Shown one piece after another: positions 1-7,783 of a stretch of DNA of 64,000 nucleotides. How positions within the stretch are numbered: position 1 is the stretch's first letter; every line of letters starts with the position of its first letter. The notes beneath the pieces were generated by a model. The model did not search any database and had not been told where the DNA came from. It saw only the letters and a list, made by a program, of their open reading frames with translations. Source of the DNA: Candidatus Leptovillus gracilis (GTDB lineage: Bacteria; Chloroflexota; Anaerolineae; Promineifilales; Promineifilaceae). The stretch lies in contig JADJXA010000001.1 in assembly GCA_016716065.1 (NCBI GenBank), positions 372,001 to 436,000 on the forward strand, in the 5' to 3' direction. The position numbers and the translations under genes were made by a program.

Positions 1-843
1 CTGGTGCAGCAGTTGATGGAGAGCAATTCCCAGCTACAGCGCCGCGCCCAGGAACTGAACGTCCTATACGGCGTTGGCAAATCCGTCGCCTCGTCGCTGG
101 ATTTGGAGGAAGTGCTGCATCGCGTGGTCGAAGCGGCCGTTTACGTCGTCGGCGCCGAAGAAGGCTCGCTGATGCTGCTAGACGAAGACCAGGGCGAGTT
201 GTACATTCGCGCCTCCAAAAACCTGGACTCCAAAGCCCAATCCATGCGCAAGCGTGTTTCCGACAGCCTGGCCGGGAAAGTGCTGCAAACAAAACGAGCC
301 ATCGCCATCGGCAATGACTCGCAGTGGAAGCGCACCCACACCGCTTTGTTGGTCAAATCGTTGATCTATGTGCCCCTAATTTTGCAAAACCGACCCATTG
401 GCGTCCTGGGCGTTACCAACCGCCTGAAAGAGACGTCGTTCGACAGCAACGACACCCGCGCCCTCTCTGCTTTGGGTGGCTACGCCACTATCGCCATCAA
501 CAACGCCAACATCTACAGCGAAATCGAACGAGAAAAGAACACCCTCAGCGCTGTGATGGATTTGTCCGACAACCCCATTATCGTCATAGACTCCAAAAAT
601 CGCCTGCTGCTGAGCAATTCCGCCGCCCGCAAACATCTCGGGTTTGCAGCCGGCGAAAATCCCATCGGGCAAATGATTGACGATGTTGTGCAGGGGGAAA
701 TCTTAGATTTTATCCATCAGTCACAGGGAACAGGCACGACACTGGAAAAGCACCTTGTCGCCAACAGCGGGCAGCGTTTTAAAGCGGAGATAACCCTTAT
801 CGAAGGGGGCAACCGTTCCATCCTGCTGGAGCCGTTGGCTTAG
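1..843 (+). CDS. GAF-PAS sensor protein, C-terminal part
   Basis: The frame is open to the first base, so the 5' end lies outside the window. What remains is a short coiled-coil lead-in, a GAF domain (about residues 18-170) and a PAS domain (about 180-270, with the core DNPIIVIDSKNRLLLSN). The protein stops right after the PAS domain; no kinase, GGDEF or HTH domain follows, so any output domain must be upstream. GAF and PAS domains bind small ligands or cofactors and usually feed two-component or cyclic-di-GMP signalling. The GTG at base 4 is only an internal codon that could be mistaken for a start. Function beyond 'sensor module' cannot be stated. Confidence 0.8.
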   Translation: MVQQLMESNSQLQRRAQELNVLYGVGKSVASSLDLEEVLHRVVEAAVYVVGAEEGSLMLLDEDQGELYIRASKNLDSKAQSMRKRVSDSLAGKVLQTKRAIAIGNDSQWKRTHTALLVKSLIYVPLILQNRPIGVLGVTNRLKETSFDSNDTRALSALGGYATIAINNANIYSEIEREKNTLSAVMDLSDNPIIVIDSKNRLLLSNSAARKHLGFAAGENPIGQMIDDVVQGEILDFIHQSQGTGTTLEKHLVANSGQRFKAEITLIEGGNRSILLEPLA

Positions 844-867
844 GGTTCATATGTTTTTAACCTGGTG

Positions 868-900
868 AGATTGGACCAATCTCCAAGATTGGTCCAATCT
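868..900. repeat. Perfect 15-bp hairpin repeat, copy 1
   Basis: AGATTGGACCAATCT, three-base loop CCA, then the exact reverse complement. A second copy in reverse-complement orientation lies at 30186-30217. It follows the sensor gene by 25 bases and has no T-tract, so it is a dispersed repeat that may act as an mRNA 3' end. Confidence 0.85.
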
Positions 901-963
901 GGAAACTCCAAAGTTAATTGCAAACGAACCCTTAGGGCCTGCATAAAATCCAACTTACCGCTC

Positions 964-1039
964 AGACCTGACAGATTCTCGGAAATGTGCCAGGTCTTTT
1001 ACGTAAAAGACCCCGTCGCTGCGGCAGCGACAGGGTCTT
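964..1039. terminator. Two hairpins between convergent genes
   Basis: First stem AGACCTG (964-970) pairs with CAGGTCT (991-997) and is followed by TTT, suited to the forward strand. Second stem (about 1008-1020 with 1026-1039, GTCGCT/AGCGAC plus AGACCC/GGGTCT) is followed on the reverse strand by TTTTA. They probably end transcription from both sides. The 844-1069 gap holds only these and the hairpin at 868. Confidence 0.6.
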
Positions 1040-1069
1040 GAATGTTCGGGCAAGAATCGGCTTTCAGCC

Positions 1070-1291
1070 TCAAGATTTCATTCCCAGCCAAAAATGGTGC
1101 AATAAAACAGTTCGTGTTGGTTGAACCTCTATTAGCCCAACCTTTTTTTCCTCACTCAACGATTGGGCATTGACCAAACACAGGTCTGGGGAACGGCCGT
1201 ACTTCTCCAAATAATACGCCGCCGCCCGACTCACTTTCTCATCAAATGACCGCTGACGGTCGTTGTCCAGCCACAGCATTCCCACATCCAT
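1070..1291 (-). CDS. Small conserved-looking protein downstream of FtsK-like ATPase
   Basis: 73 residues, not recognised as a named family. The ATG at 1291 follows the TAA of the FtsK-like gene by two bases, and GGAGAAG in the end of that gene is a good ribosome binding site, so the pair is translationally linked. A longer frame begins at 1324 with an Arg-rich stretch but would overlap the upstream gene. Visible features: MLWLDNDRQRS near the N-terminus, a helical 'EKVSRAAAYYLEKYG' segment, and a short C-terminal strand region; no signal peptide or membrane segment. Being in the same SOS-box transcript suggests it works with the ATPase; the function is unknown. Confidence 0.65.
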   Translation of the reverse strand: MDVGMLWLDNDRQRSFDEKVSRAAAYYLEKYGRSPDLCLVNAQSLSEEKKVGLIEVQPTRTVLLHHFWLGMKS

Positions 1292-1293
1292 GC

Positions 1294-2553
1294 TTAAACT
1301 TCTCCGGCGGCGCTTCCGGGCCACAAACGGCCGTCGGCGTCAAAAATCAATACATTCTGGCGGTCAATGGGCGCAGCTGCCAGCGGAATCTCATCCAAAT
1401 GGGGCCGGACGACGTAAGTATGGGCCATCAGGGTGGGCGTCGGTGGCCGCCGCAGTCGGGATAGGCTCAGGTGCAAATCATAATCACCAATGCTGGCCGC
1501 CTGAAAACTAACCTGCCGGCCGCCGGTGATGGCAACAAAATCACCACGCCCAAACAAAGTCTCCGCACCGCTGTTTTCGCTGCCAGCCGCATCGCGCGCC
1601 GCCCGTTTATCCGGGACCTGCCCCACGACCCGCGCCGCCAGATTGGCCCGCAAATTGGCGTCGAACACGGCTGCCCCCGGTTCGGTCGTGCTGAGGACCA
1701 GGTGGATGCCCACTTTATCGCCGCGCTGCACCAGGTGGGTGATAGCATCCACCACCGGCGCACCACCACCGGCCATAAACGCGGCCGCTTGCTCAATGAA
1801 GACAATCAGATGGGGTACGGCCGTCTGGTTTTCCTCGCGGTAGGCCATTTCGTTAACCAGGAAGTGCAGCGTTTCGACGGCCGTATTCAGGTCATAAATC
1901 ACCGAGGTGAGCATGTGGGGCAAATAGTTCAACGACTCCAACTCCGCATACGCCGGGGGTCTATCATCCATTTGCGGCGATAAGATGAGCAGTTGTACCT
2001 GTGATTGACGATTGGTCAGCGCCAGCGACACAGCCATCGCCCGAATCAACGTCGTTTTCCCTGCGCCAGCCATACCAGACAGCAGCATATGGGTCATATC
2101 CTTGGGGTCAAATTGCAGCAGCACCGGCCGGCCATCTGGCGACAACCCCAATACGGCCGTCAGCGGGGGTACATCCGGCGTTATCGCCAGCAAATCGAGC
2201 AAAGGAACAGGCGGCTCTTCCTTAAACGCCACGTCCAACTGCCAACGGCCGCCCTGCCGGCTGACCGACACGTCGGGCACGCGCAGCGCCACCTTCATTT
2301 CCCCGGTCAGGTCACGCAAACGCTCCCAGCCGGCCGCCAGGGCTGTCTGCAAATCAAAGGTAATCGCCCGCGGCGTCACCACGCCGCCAGCCAGCGCACG
2401 GCCGTTGCGCGACGCCGCATCTGGGTAGCCCATTCTGGTGGGAGCCATATCATGACGCGCCAAAACCCGCTCGATCTGCCGGGATTGAATTTCTAGCCGA
2501 TGCTGCAAGCGCTGCGCCTGAAGCATTCGTCGTCGTTCTATGATTGTGGTCAT
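1294..2553 (-). CDS. FtsK/SpoIIIE-like DNA translocase ATPase, soluble, LexA-controlled
   Basis: 419 residues. Residues 1-60 are basic and probably coiled; the motor domain has Walker A GMAGAGKTT (160-168), a Walker B-like strand LIVFIEQ (249-255) and the FtsK-type segment GDKVGIHLVLSTTEPG (278-293). In FtsK the Walker B ends in Asp-Glu; here the Asp position is Ile, with Glu254 kept. There are no membrane segments and no C-terminal winged gamma domain, so it is not the divisome FtsK. The ATG at 2553 lies seven bases from a LexA box, which should repress it until DNA damage. Plausible role: moving DNA or protein-DNA complexes during repair. A DNA-packaging or conjugation-type ATPase is the alternative, but nothing mobile is nearby. 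Confidence 0.8.
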   Translation of the reverse strand: MTTIIERRRMLQAQRLQHRLEIQSRQIERVLARHDMAPTRMGYPDAASRNGRALAGGVVTPRAITFDLQTALAAGWERLRDLTGEMKVALRVPDVSVSRQGGRWQLDVAFKEEPPVPLLDLLAITPDVPPLTAVLGLSPDGRPVLLQFDPKDMTHMLLSGMAGAGKTTLIRAMAVSLALTNRQSQVQLLILSPQMDDRPPAYAELESLNYLPHMLTSVIYDLNTAVETLHFLVNEMAYREENQTAVPHLIVFIEQAAAFMAGGGAPVVDAITHLVQRGDKVGIHLVLSTTEPGAAVFDANLRANLAARVVGQVPDKRAARDAAGSENSGAETLFGRGDFVAITGGRQVSFQAASIGDYDLHLSLSRLRRPPTPTLMAHTYVVRPHLDEIPLAAAPIDRQNVLIFDADGRLWPGSAAGEV

Positions 2554-2560
2554 CGGTACT

Positions 2561-2574
2561 AGAACACCAGTTCT
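2561..2574. promoter_or_regulatory. LexA (SOS) box upstream of FtsK-like gene
   Basis: AGAACACCAGTTCT has the inverted GAAC-N4-GTTC pattern of Gram-positive-type SOS boxes and matches the core of the lexA operator at 3431-3444. It lies between the lexA terminator and the ATG at 2553, so bound LexA would block initiation or early elongation. Confidence 0.8.
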
Positions 2575-2584
2575 ATTCTTTAGA

Positions 2585-2620
2585 TAAAAAAGAAGGACGG
2601 CGAGATACGGCCGTCCTTCT
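2585..2620 (-). terminator. Intrinsic terminator of lexA
   Basis: AGAAGGACGG pairs with CCGTCCTTCT (10-bp stem), followed on the reverse strand by a run of T. It contains one ACGGCCGT palindrome. It separates lexA from the FtsK-like gene, which therefore needs its own promoter. Confidence 0.85.
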
Positions 2621-2641
2621 GTAGCAACTCCATTCAGGCCA

Positions 2642-3343
2642 TTAAGCTGTCTGGCGCAGCACCATCATTACCTTGCCCTGCACCTGAACATCTTCTGGCT
2701 GCGCATAAATCGGCTGCATCGTCGGATTGGCGGGCTGCAAGCGGATGCGGTCGCCATCGTAATAGAAATATTTGAGGGTGGTGGTGTCCCCGGCCAGCCA
2801 GACAGCCACCATATCGCCATTCTTAGCCGTTTCTGCCTTGCGCATGATGACGATGTCGCCATCGTTGACCATCGCGTCAATCATGGATTCCCCATTAACC
2901 CGCAGGGCAAACAAATCATCCACGCGCCCTTTGAGCATGGCCGAACTGACTTCAATGGCATCTTCTTCGTCATAAACCGAAAAATCGCCGCTGCCTGTTT
3001 CAATGGGTTCGCCAGCCACAATATCGCCAACCAGCCGGATTTTGACCAGACCGGAGACGCTTTCGGCAACTTTAACGGCCGTCTCGTTGACTTTTTCGAT
3101 CACCACATTGAGGAATTCGTTGGCTTTTTCGGTAAAGTTAATGCCGCGTGACACTTCAGCGTCTCGGCTCAGGTAGCCGCGCTCTTGCAAGCGGGTGAGG
3201 TTATAATTGACGACTGACGTGGAACTGATGTCCACCGCTTTACCGATTTCACGGATGGTTGGCGGACGGCCGTGTTCTTCACGATAGTCCCAAATAAACT
3301 TGAGTATGTTTTGCTGCCGCTTCGAGAGTGGCTTCTTGCTCAT
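2642..3343 (-). CDS. lexA: SOS regulator LexA
   Basis: 233 residues from the ATG at 3343, preceded by AAGGAG with an 8-base spacer; the frame extends to 3451 but that would cross the promoter. N-terminal winged helix (about 8-70, helix segment PTIREIGKAVDISSTS) binds the SOS box. The C-terminal S24 peptidase domain has the Ala110-Gly111 self-cleavage bond in VAGEP, the serine S153 in GESM and the lysine K191 in TLKYF. LexA represses DNA-damage genes and cleaves itself on activated RecA. A 30-residue insertion between the two domains (about 75-100) is slightly longer than in E. coli. Both its own promoter and the downstream FtsK-like gene carry boxes, so this is an autoregulated module. Confidence 0.97.
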   Translation of the reverse strand: MSKKPLSKRQQNILKFIWDYREEHGRPPTIREIGKAVDISSTSVVNYNLTRLQERGYLSRDAEVSRGINFTEKANEFLNVVIEKVNETAVKVAESVSGLVKIRLVGDIVAGEPIETGSGDFSVYDEEDAIEVSSAMLKGRVDDLFALRVNGESMIDAMVNDGDIVIMRKAETAKNGDMVAVWLAGDTTTLKYFYYDGDRIRLQPANPTMQPIYAQPEDVQVQGKVMMVLRQTA

Positions 3344-3422
3344 GGCAAATAACTCCTTGATGGACGGCCGTTTCCTATTCAAAATTAACCCAAAAGGTCG
3401 GCAGTCGCTCATTTGTTCTGTT

Positions 3423-3451
3423 ATTATAAGCGAACAAGTGTTCGGTGTCAA
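3423..3451 (-). promoter_or_regulatory. lexA promoter with embedded LexA operator
   Basis: On the reverse strand: -35 TTGACA (3451-3446), a 17-base spacer and -10 TATAAT (3428-3423). The palindrome CGAACAAGTGTTCG (3431-3444) fills the spacer, so LexA binding must exclude RNA polymerase. Both hexamers match the sigma-70 consensus exactly. Confidence 0.93.
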
Positions 3452-3508
3452 GGAATTTTTACGTCAACTCTTGTGAACAGACGAACAAACAAGGACAACA
3501 AAGACGCC

Positions 3509-5116
3509 ATGAATTTTGAAACGTATACCTTCCCCAGCCGTCGTTCCAACGTGATTGCCGCCAATGGCCTGGTGGCTACCAGCCAACCGCTGGCGGCGCA
3601 GGCCGGTCTGGATGTGCTGAAGGCGGGCGGCAATGCCCTGGATGCGGCCATTGCCACGGTGGCCACGCTGTGCGTGGTGGAACCCTGCTCCACCGGCATT
3701 GGCGGCGACGCCTTTGCCCTCATCTGGTCGGCACGAGAGCAGCGGCTGTATGGCCTTAACGCCAGCGGCCCAGCCCCACAGGCCCTAACGGCCGATTTTG
3801 TCCGCCGCCAGGGTCACGACGAGATGCCAGCGCTGGGACCGCTGCCAGTCACCGTGCCCGGAAGTTTGCGCGGCTGGCAGGCAGCCCTGGAGCGATTTGG
3901 CGCCCTGGGGCTAGACACATTGCTGCAGCGCGCCATTCAGTACGCCGAAGAGGGTTTCCCGGTGAGCCAGCGTATTGCCCGCGCCTGGGAAGCTTCGACC
4001 GAAAAAATGAGCGCCCATTCTGATTCGCGGCGTGTCTGGCTGCCAAACGGCCGTGCCCCCCGCCCTGCCGCCCGCTTCCGCAACCCTGAATTTGCCCGTA
4101 CCCTGCGCACCATCGCCGAGAACGGCCCCGACGCTTTCTATTTGGGCGACATTGGCCGCCAGATTGCCCACTGCGTGCAGGTCGCCGGCGGCGTCCTGAC
4201 CCAGGATGATCTGGCCGCTTACCGGCCGGAATGGGTGACGCCCATTCAAACAGGCTACGGCGCTGGCTTCACCTTCCACGAAATTCCGCCTAACGGCCAG
4301 GGTCTAACGGCGCTGCTGGCGCTGAATATCCTCAAGGGGTTTGATTTGCCCGCCCTGGGTTACGGCACGGCCGATTATTACCACGCCCTGATGGAGGCCA
4401 TCAAGTTGGCGTTTGCCGACGCCCACGCCACCATTGCCGACCCACGCCAGGCGAATGTGCCGCTGGACGGACTGCTGTCTGATGGCTACGCGCAAAAACG
4501 GCGCGGGCTGATCCACATGGAGCGCGCCCAACTGCCGCTGGCCGGCAGCCCGCCGCGCCATGGCGACACCGTTTACCTGACAGTGGCCGACAACGCCGGC
4601 AACATGGTTAGCTGGATTCAAAGCCTGTACATGGGTTTTGGCAGCGGCCTGACAGCAGGTACGACTGGCGTGCAGTTGCAAAATCGTGGAGCCAATTTCA
4701 GCCTGGAACCGGGCCATCCCAACGAAGCGGCGCCGGGGAAACGGCCGTATCACACCATCATCCCCGGCTTCATTACCAAAGATGGGCAGGCATGGAGCAG
4801 TTTTGGCGTGATGGGCGGTTTTATGCAGCCGCAGGGCCATCTGCAAGTGGGTTTGAATCTGGTGGCGTTTGGCATGGACCCGCAGACAGCCCTGGATGCG
4901 CCGCGTTTTAACTGGCTGCAAGGGCTGACGTTTGGCCTGGAAACGGCCGTACCCTCCCCCATCCGCGCCGATCTGAGCCAACGCGGCCACCAGCTTCTCG
5001 CGCCGGAAACGCCGCTGCACTACGGTGGCGGGCAGGTCATCGTGCGTGACCCGGAGAGTGGAATTTTGATAGGCGGCAGCGAACCACGCAGCGACGGAAC
5101 GGCCGTTGGCTGGTAG
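3509..5116 (+). CDS. ggt: Gamma-glutamyltransferase family protein
   Basis: 535 residues from the ATG at 3509; a longer frame starts at 3413 inside the lexA promoter and was rejected. The N-terminal Ntn-hydrolase signature GGNALDAAIATVATLCVVEP (40-59) and the autocleavage/nucleophile threonine T354 in GDTVY define the family: the precursor cuts before T354 into a large and a small subunit. Family members hydrolyse or transfer gamma-glutamyl groups, as in glutathione, or act as acylases. There is no signal peptide, so it should stay in the cytoplasm, like YwrD-type members, and its substrate is uncertain. It is divergent from lexA and stands alone. Confidence 0.88.
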   Translation: MNFETYTFPSRRSNVIAANGLVATSQPLAAQAGLDVLKAGGNALDAAIATVATLCVVEPCSTGIGGDAFALIWSAREQRLYGLNASGPAPQALTADFVRRQGHDEMPALGPLPVTVPGSLRGWQAALERFGALGLDTLLQRAIQYAEEGFPVSQRIARAWEASTEKMSAHSDSRRVWLPNGRAPRPAARFRNPEFARTLRTIAENGPDAFYLGDIGRQIAHCVQVAGGVLTQDDLAAYRPEWVTPIQTGYGAGFTFHEIPPNGQGLTALLALNILKGFDLPALGYGTADYYHALMEAIKLAFADAHATIADPRQANVPLDGLLSDGYAQKRRGLIHMERAQLPLAGSPPRHGDTVYLTVADNAGNMVSWIQSLYMGFGSGLTAGTTGVQLQNRGANFSLEPGHPNEAAPGKRPYHTIIPGFITKDGQAWSSFGVMGGFMQPQGHLQVGLNLVAFGMDPQTALDAPRFNWLQGLTFGLETAVPSPIRADLSQRGHQLLAPETPLHYGGGQVIVRDPESGILIGGSEPRSDGTAVGW

Positions 5117-5256
5117 GGTAAGGCGCGTTTTGCCAGACGTGTCCGGCGCGACATACTTTTGACGCAGCGCTTATACCCTCTTAAGCCGCACGTAAGAAAT
5201 CAGCGCTACACTGATTCCAACCACATAGAGAAAAATTCGTGATCCAGGAGAGCAAG

Positions 5257-5916
5257 ATGAAAAATCCGTTTGCCCGACGTGATGCAGAAGACAGTGTGCG
5301 CGGCATGAACCGGCTGCCACCCGGCCAATCGCTCACGCAAAAATTCCCGGTCCTCCATTACGGTCCGGTTCCCAGAGCTAATCTGGCTGCCTGGACACTG
5401 CGCGCTTTTGGCCGGGTGGAGGAGGAAAAGGTGTGGACCTGGGAGGAGTTTAACCGGCTGCCGCGCACCAACGTGACGATGGATATCCACTGCGTCACTC
5501 GCTGGTCTAAATTCGACACCGCCTGGGAAGGCGTCTCGTTGAAAACGCTGTTGGACGCCGGCTTCATCAAGCTGAAGCCAGACGCCAACTACGTGGTGCA
5601 GCACTGCGAACACGGCTATACCACTAACACGCCGCTGGATTTAGTCTTGCAAGACAATTTTCTGTTGGCGACCCATTTTGATGGGCAGCCGCTGACGCCG
5701 GACCATGGGTATCCACTGCGCGGCGTGGTAGGCAGTTTTGCCGACCGCAGCGAACCAAAGACGGCTTATTTCTGGAAAGGGGGCAAGTGGCTGCGCGGGC
5801 TGGAGTTCCGGTCCACCGACCAGCCTGGCTTCTGGGAAAACGCCGGCTACCACAACGAAGCCGATCCCTGGACGGAGCAGCGGTTCAGCGGCGGCAATTG
5901 GCTGTCGGGACGGTGA
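5257..5916 (+). CDS. Sulfite oxidase-like molybdopterin oxidoreductase
   Basis: 219 residues. ATG 5257 is chosen over the GTG at 5239 because AGGAG (5246-5250) sits six bases upstream of it. The whole protein is one molybdopterin-binding domain of the YedY/sulfite oxidase fold; C79 in MDIHCVTRWSKFD is the expected molybdenum ligand. No twin-arginine signal or heme domain is present, unlike periplasmic MsrP, so it probably works in the cytoplasm with an unknown partner. Flanked by ggt upstream and a convergent protease downstream; no molybdenum cofactor gene is near. The substrate cannot be assigned. Confidence 0.85.
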   Translation: MKNPFARRDAEDSVRGMNRLPPGQSLTQKFPVLHYGPVPRANLAAWTLRAFGRVEEEKVWTWEEFNRLPRTNVTMDIHCVTRWSKFDTAWEGVSLKTLLDAGFIKLKPDANYVVQHCEHGYTTNTPLDLVLQDNFLLATHFDGQPLTPDHGYPLRGVVGSFADRSEPKTAYFWKGGKWLRGLEFRSTDQPGFWENAGYHNEADPWTEQRFSGGNWLSGR

Positions 5917-5953
5917 AATTTCGGATTTTGGATTGCGGTTTTCGGAATTAGCG

Positions 5954-5990
5954 CAGCGAGCGGCGGGTAAAATTATCCCGCCACTCGCTG
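5954..5990. terminator. Bidirectional terminator between convergent genes
   Basis: CAGCGAGCGGCGGG (5954-5967) pairs with CCCGCCACTCGCTG (5977-5990) with one G-T pair, then TTTGTT on the forward strand. It lies between the oxidoreductase stop and the protease stop. Confidence 0.7.
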
Positions 5991-5994
5991 TTTG

Positions 5995-6891
5995 TTATTC
6001 TCGCTCGCCGATCGTGATTTGCATTTGCTGCACTTGCCCACCGCGCAAGATGCCCAGCGGCACGGCCGTTCCCACCCTATCGCCAGTCAACAAAGCCAAC
6101 AGATCATCGTGGTCGCGCACTTTTTCGCCGTCCAGGGTCACAATCGTGTCGCCCAGGGTCAGGCCGGCGGCCGAAGCCGGGCTGTCTGGCTCGGCCGAGA
6201 CGATGAGCAGGCCGCTTTTCTGGCCTAGCTGTTCGCGCAGGTCGTCCGGCAGGCGGACGCGCTGCGTGCTGACCCCCAGATAGCCGCGCTTCATACGGCC
6301 GTCGCTCACCAGCGCATCGGCCACACGAGACAATGTGGCTGTAGGGATCGCCAGGCTCACGCCGCCCATCAGTGCCGAGGTGTTCATACCGGCCAGACGG
6401 CCGTGCGCATCTACCAACGGCCCGCCAGAAAAACCAGGGTACATCACCACGTCGGTTTGCAGGTAACGGTCTACCTGGCCGCCCATGCGCGTGCGCCAAC
6501 CGTCGCCCAGGGCGCTGACGATGCCCAGTGTGGCTTGCACCGTTTTGCCTGGACGACCCAACGCCAACACCAGATTGCCTACACCCAATTCTTGCTTGTT
6601 GCTTTCGGTGAAGGGGGTCAGGTCGGTCGCCTCGGCGCGGAGAACGGCCGTGTCCGTAGACGGATCGCGCCCTACCAATACAGCCGGGACGGTACGGCCG
6701 TCGGGCAGGCCAATCTGGATGTTATCGTCGCGGGAAACGACATGGTGGGCAGTGACAATCAGCCCATCGGCCGACCAGACGATGCCGGTGGCGGGAATGC
6801 GGCGACGGCCGTCTACGCGCACCACGCCAGCCCCGGCGGCAGCGACAGTGTGGGCCAGGGCATCGGATAGTTCAGTTAATACAATGGTCAT
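5995..6891 (-). CDS. HtrA/DegP-like serine protease with PDZ domain
   Basis: 298 residues from ATG 6891, which has AAGGAG upstream; the frame itself opens at 6906. Trypsin-like domain with the triad H50 (TAHHVV), D80 (STDTAVLR) and S155 (GFSGGPL), followed by one PDZ domain (about 205-290, GLLIVSAEPDSPASAAGL). HtrA proteins degrade misfolded proteins and use the PDZ to bind C-termini. Classic HtrA is exported; here the N-terminus (MTIVLTELSDALAHTVAAAG) has no signal peptide or membrane helix, so the enzyme seems cytoplasmic. It ends at a shared terminator with the convergent oxidoreductase. Confidence 0.9.
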   Translation of the reverse strand: MTIVLTELSDALAHTVAAAGAGVVRVDGRRRIPATGIVWSADGLIVTAHHVVSRDDNIQIGLPDGRTVPAVLVGRDPSTDTAVLRAEATDLTPFTESNKQELGVGNLVLALGRPGKTVQATLGIVSALGDGWRTRMGGQVDRYLQTDVVMYPGFSGGPLVDAHGRLAGMNTSALMGGVSLAIPTATLSRVADALVSDGRMKRGYLGVSTQRVRLPDDLREQLGQKSGLLIVSAEPDSPASAAGLTLGDTIVTLDGEKVRDHDDLLALLTGDRVGTAVPLGILRGGQVQQMQITIGERE

Positions 6892-6906
6892 GGGAATCTC
6901 CTTCAT

Positions 6907-7118
6907 CTGTTATGCGTCAGGTGTGACGCGGGTTGGTGACGATGCGTGGATGATAACGAAGGCGATGGTTAGCGACATCGGCTGTTTGATGGGGTGGGAC
7001 CTGGAAGAATGGGTAGGGAGGTGTGAAGTGTGAATTATGAATTGTGAAGTGGGAAGTGGGAATTTATACCCGCAAAGGTCGTAAGCTGACACTTCTGTCA
7101 CCTGTCACCTTGGCAGGG
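6907..7118. repeat. Intergenic region with short-word repeat
   Basis: No gene seen. Bases about 7020-7066 are a string of near-copies of GTGAA and GTGGGAA (GAATTATGAATTGTGAAGTG and following), the same type of low-complexity spacer as at 10936-10989. Confidence 0.5.
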
Positions 7119-7736
7119 TTAGAGGGTGATGAGACCCTGGCGGGTGGCGACGACGACAGCTTCGGTGCGGGATTGGGCGTTGAGTTTGCCCATGAGGGCA
7201 TTGACGTGGAATTTGATGGTGTGTTCACTGACGCCCAGGTGTTGGGCGATGGCTTTGTTGGTCAGCCCCTGGGCCAGGCGTTGCAGCACTTCCAGTTCGC
7301 GGGGGGTCAGGTCATCATTGGGCAGGGCGAGGGGCGAGACGGCCGTTACCAATCCACCACTTACCGCCGGATCCAACACAATTAGCCCGTGTATGGCCGC
7401 CTGAACGGCCGCCCACAATTGGTCGGGGTCCGATTCCCGTCGCAGCAATACCCGCACACCGGATGACCAGAGAACGGCCGTTTGCCCTTCATCGGCCACC
7501 AACGCGACCACCGGCAGAGCCAGGTCTTCCCAAACCGGCAGCGTTTCCACCGCCGCCCACCCCACGTCCCAGACCACCACGTCCGGGCGCACATCCAATT
7601 CGGCCAAATCGCTGGCAAACTGGGCGCTGTTCAACTGCCCCATCACCACGCCATCTGGCTGCCCGCCCAACAAAAGCGCCAACCCCATCCGCGCCAGCGG
7701 ATCATCGCCAACCAACAAAATTTGTAGTGGTTCCAT
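7119..7736 (-). CDS. NarL/LuxR-type response regulator
   Basis: 205 residues from ATG 7736; a GTG at 7769 would add 11 residues and neither has a clear ribosome binding site. Receiver domain with acidic pair D11-D12 and phospho-acceptor D57 in VVVWDVGW; the usual conserved Lys near residue 105 is not obvious, which may mean altered phosphorylation. C-terminal LuxR HTH (about 140-200) with LTPRELEVLQRLAQGLTNKA and the recognition region SEHTIKFHVNALMGKL. It follows the lipoprotein gene on the same strand by about 45 bases and is probably co-transcribed; no histidine kinase is adjacent, so its partner is elsewhere. Confidence 0.9.
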   Translation of the reverse strand: MEPLQILLVGDDPLARMGLALLLGGQPDGVVMGQLNSAQFASDLAELDVRPDVVVWDVGWAAVETLPVWEDLALPVVALVADEGQTAVLWSSGVRVLLRRESDPDQLWAAVQAAIHGLIVLDPAVSGGLVTAVSPLALPNDDLTPRELEVLQRLAQGLTNKAIAQHLGVSEHTIKFHVNALMGKLNAQSRTEAVVVATRQGLITL

Positions 7737-7783
7737 ATTGGGCAGGTTCGTATTCCGTGTTCGGCTCACGGCTCACGGCTTTA

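Noticed and set aside
1471..2496. Forward frames over the FtsK-like gene
   Set aside because: Walker motifs and the LexA box support the reverse strand; the forward frames overlap each other without motifs.
4304..5020. 238-codon reverse frame over the gamma-glutamyltransferase gene
   Set aside because: The forward gene has the full family signature; the reverse frame has none.
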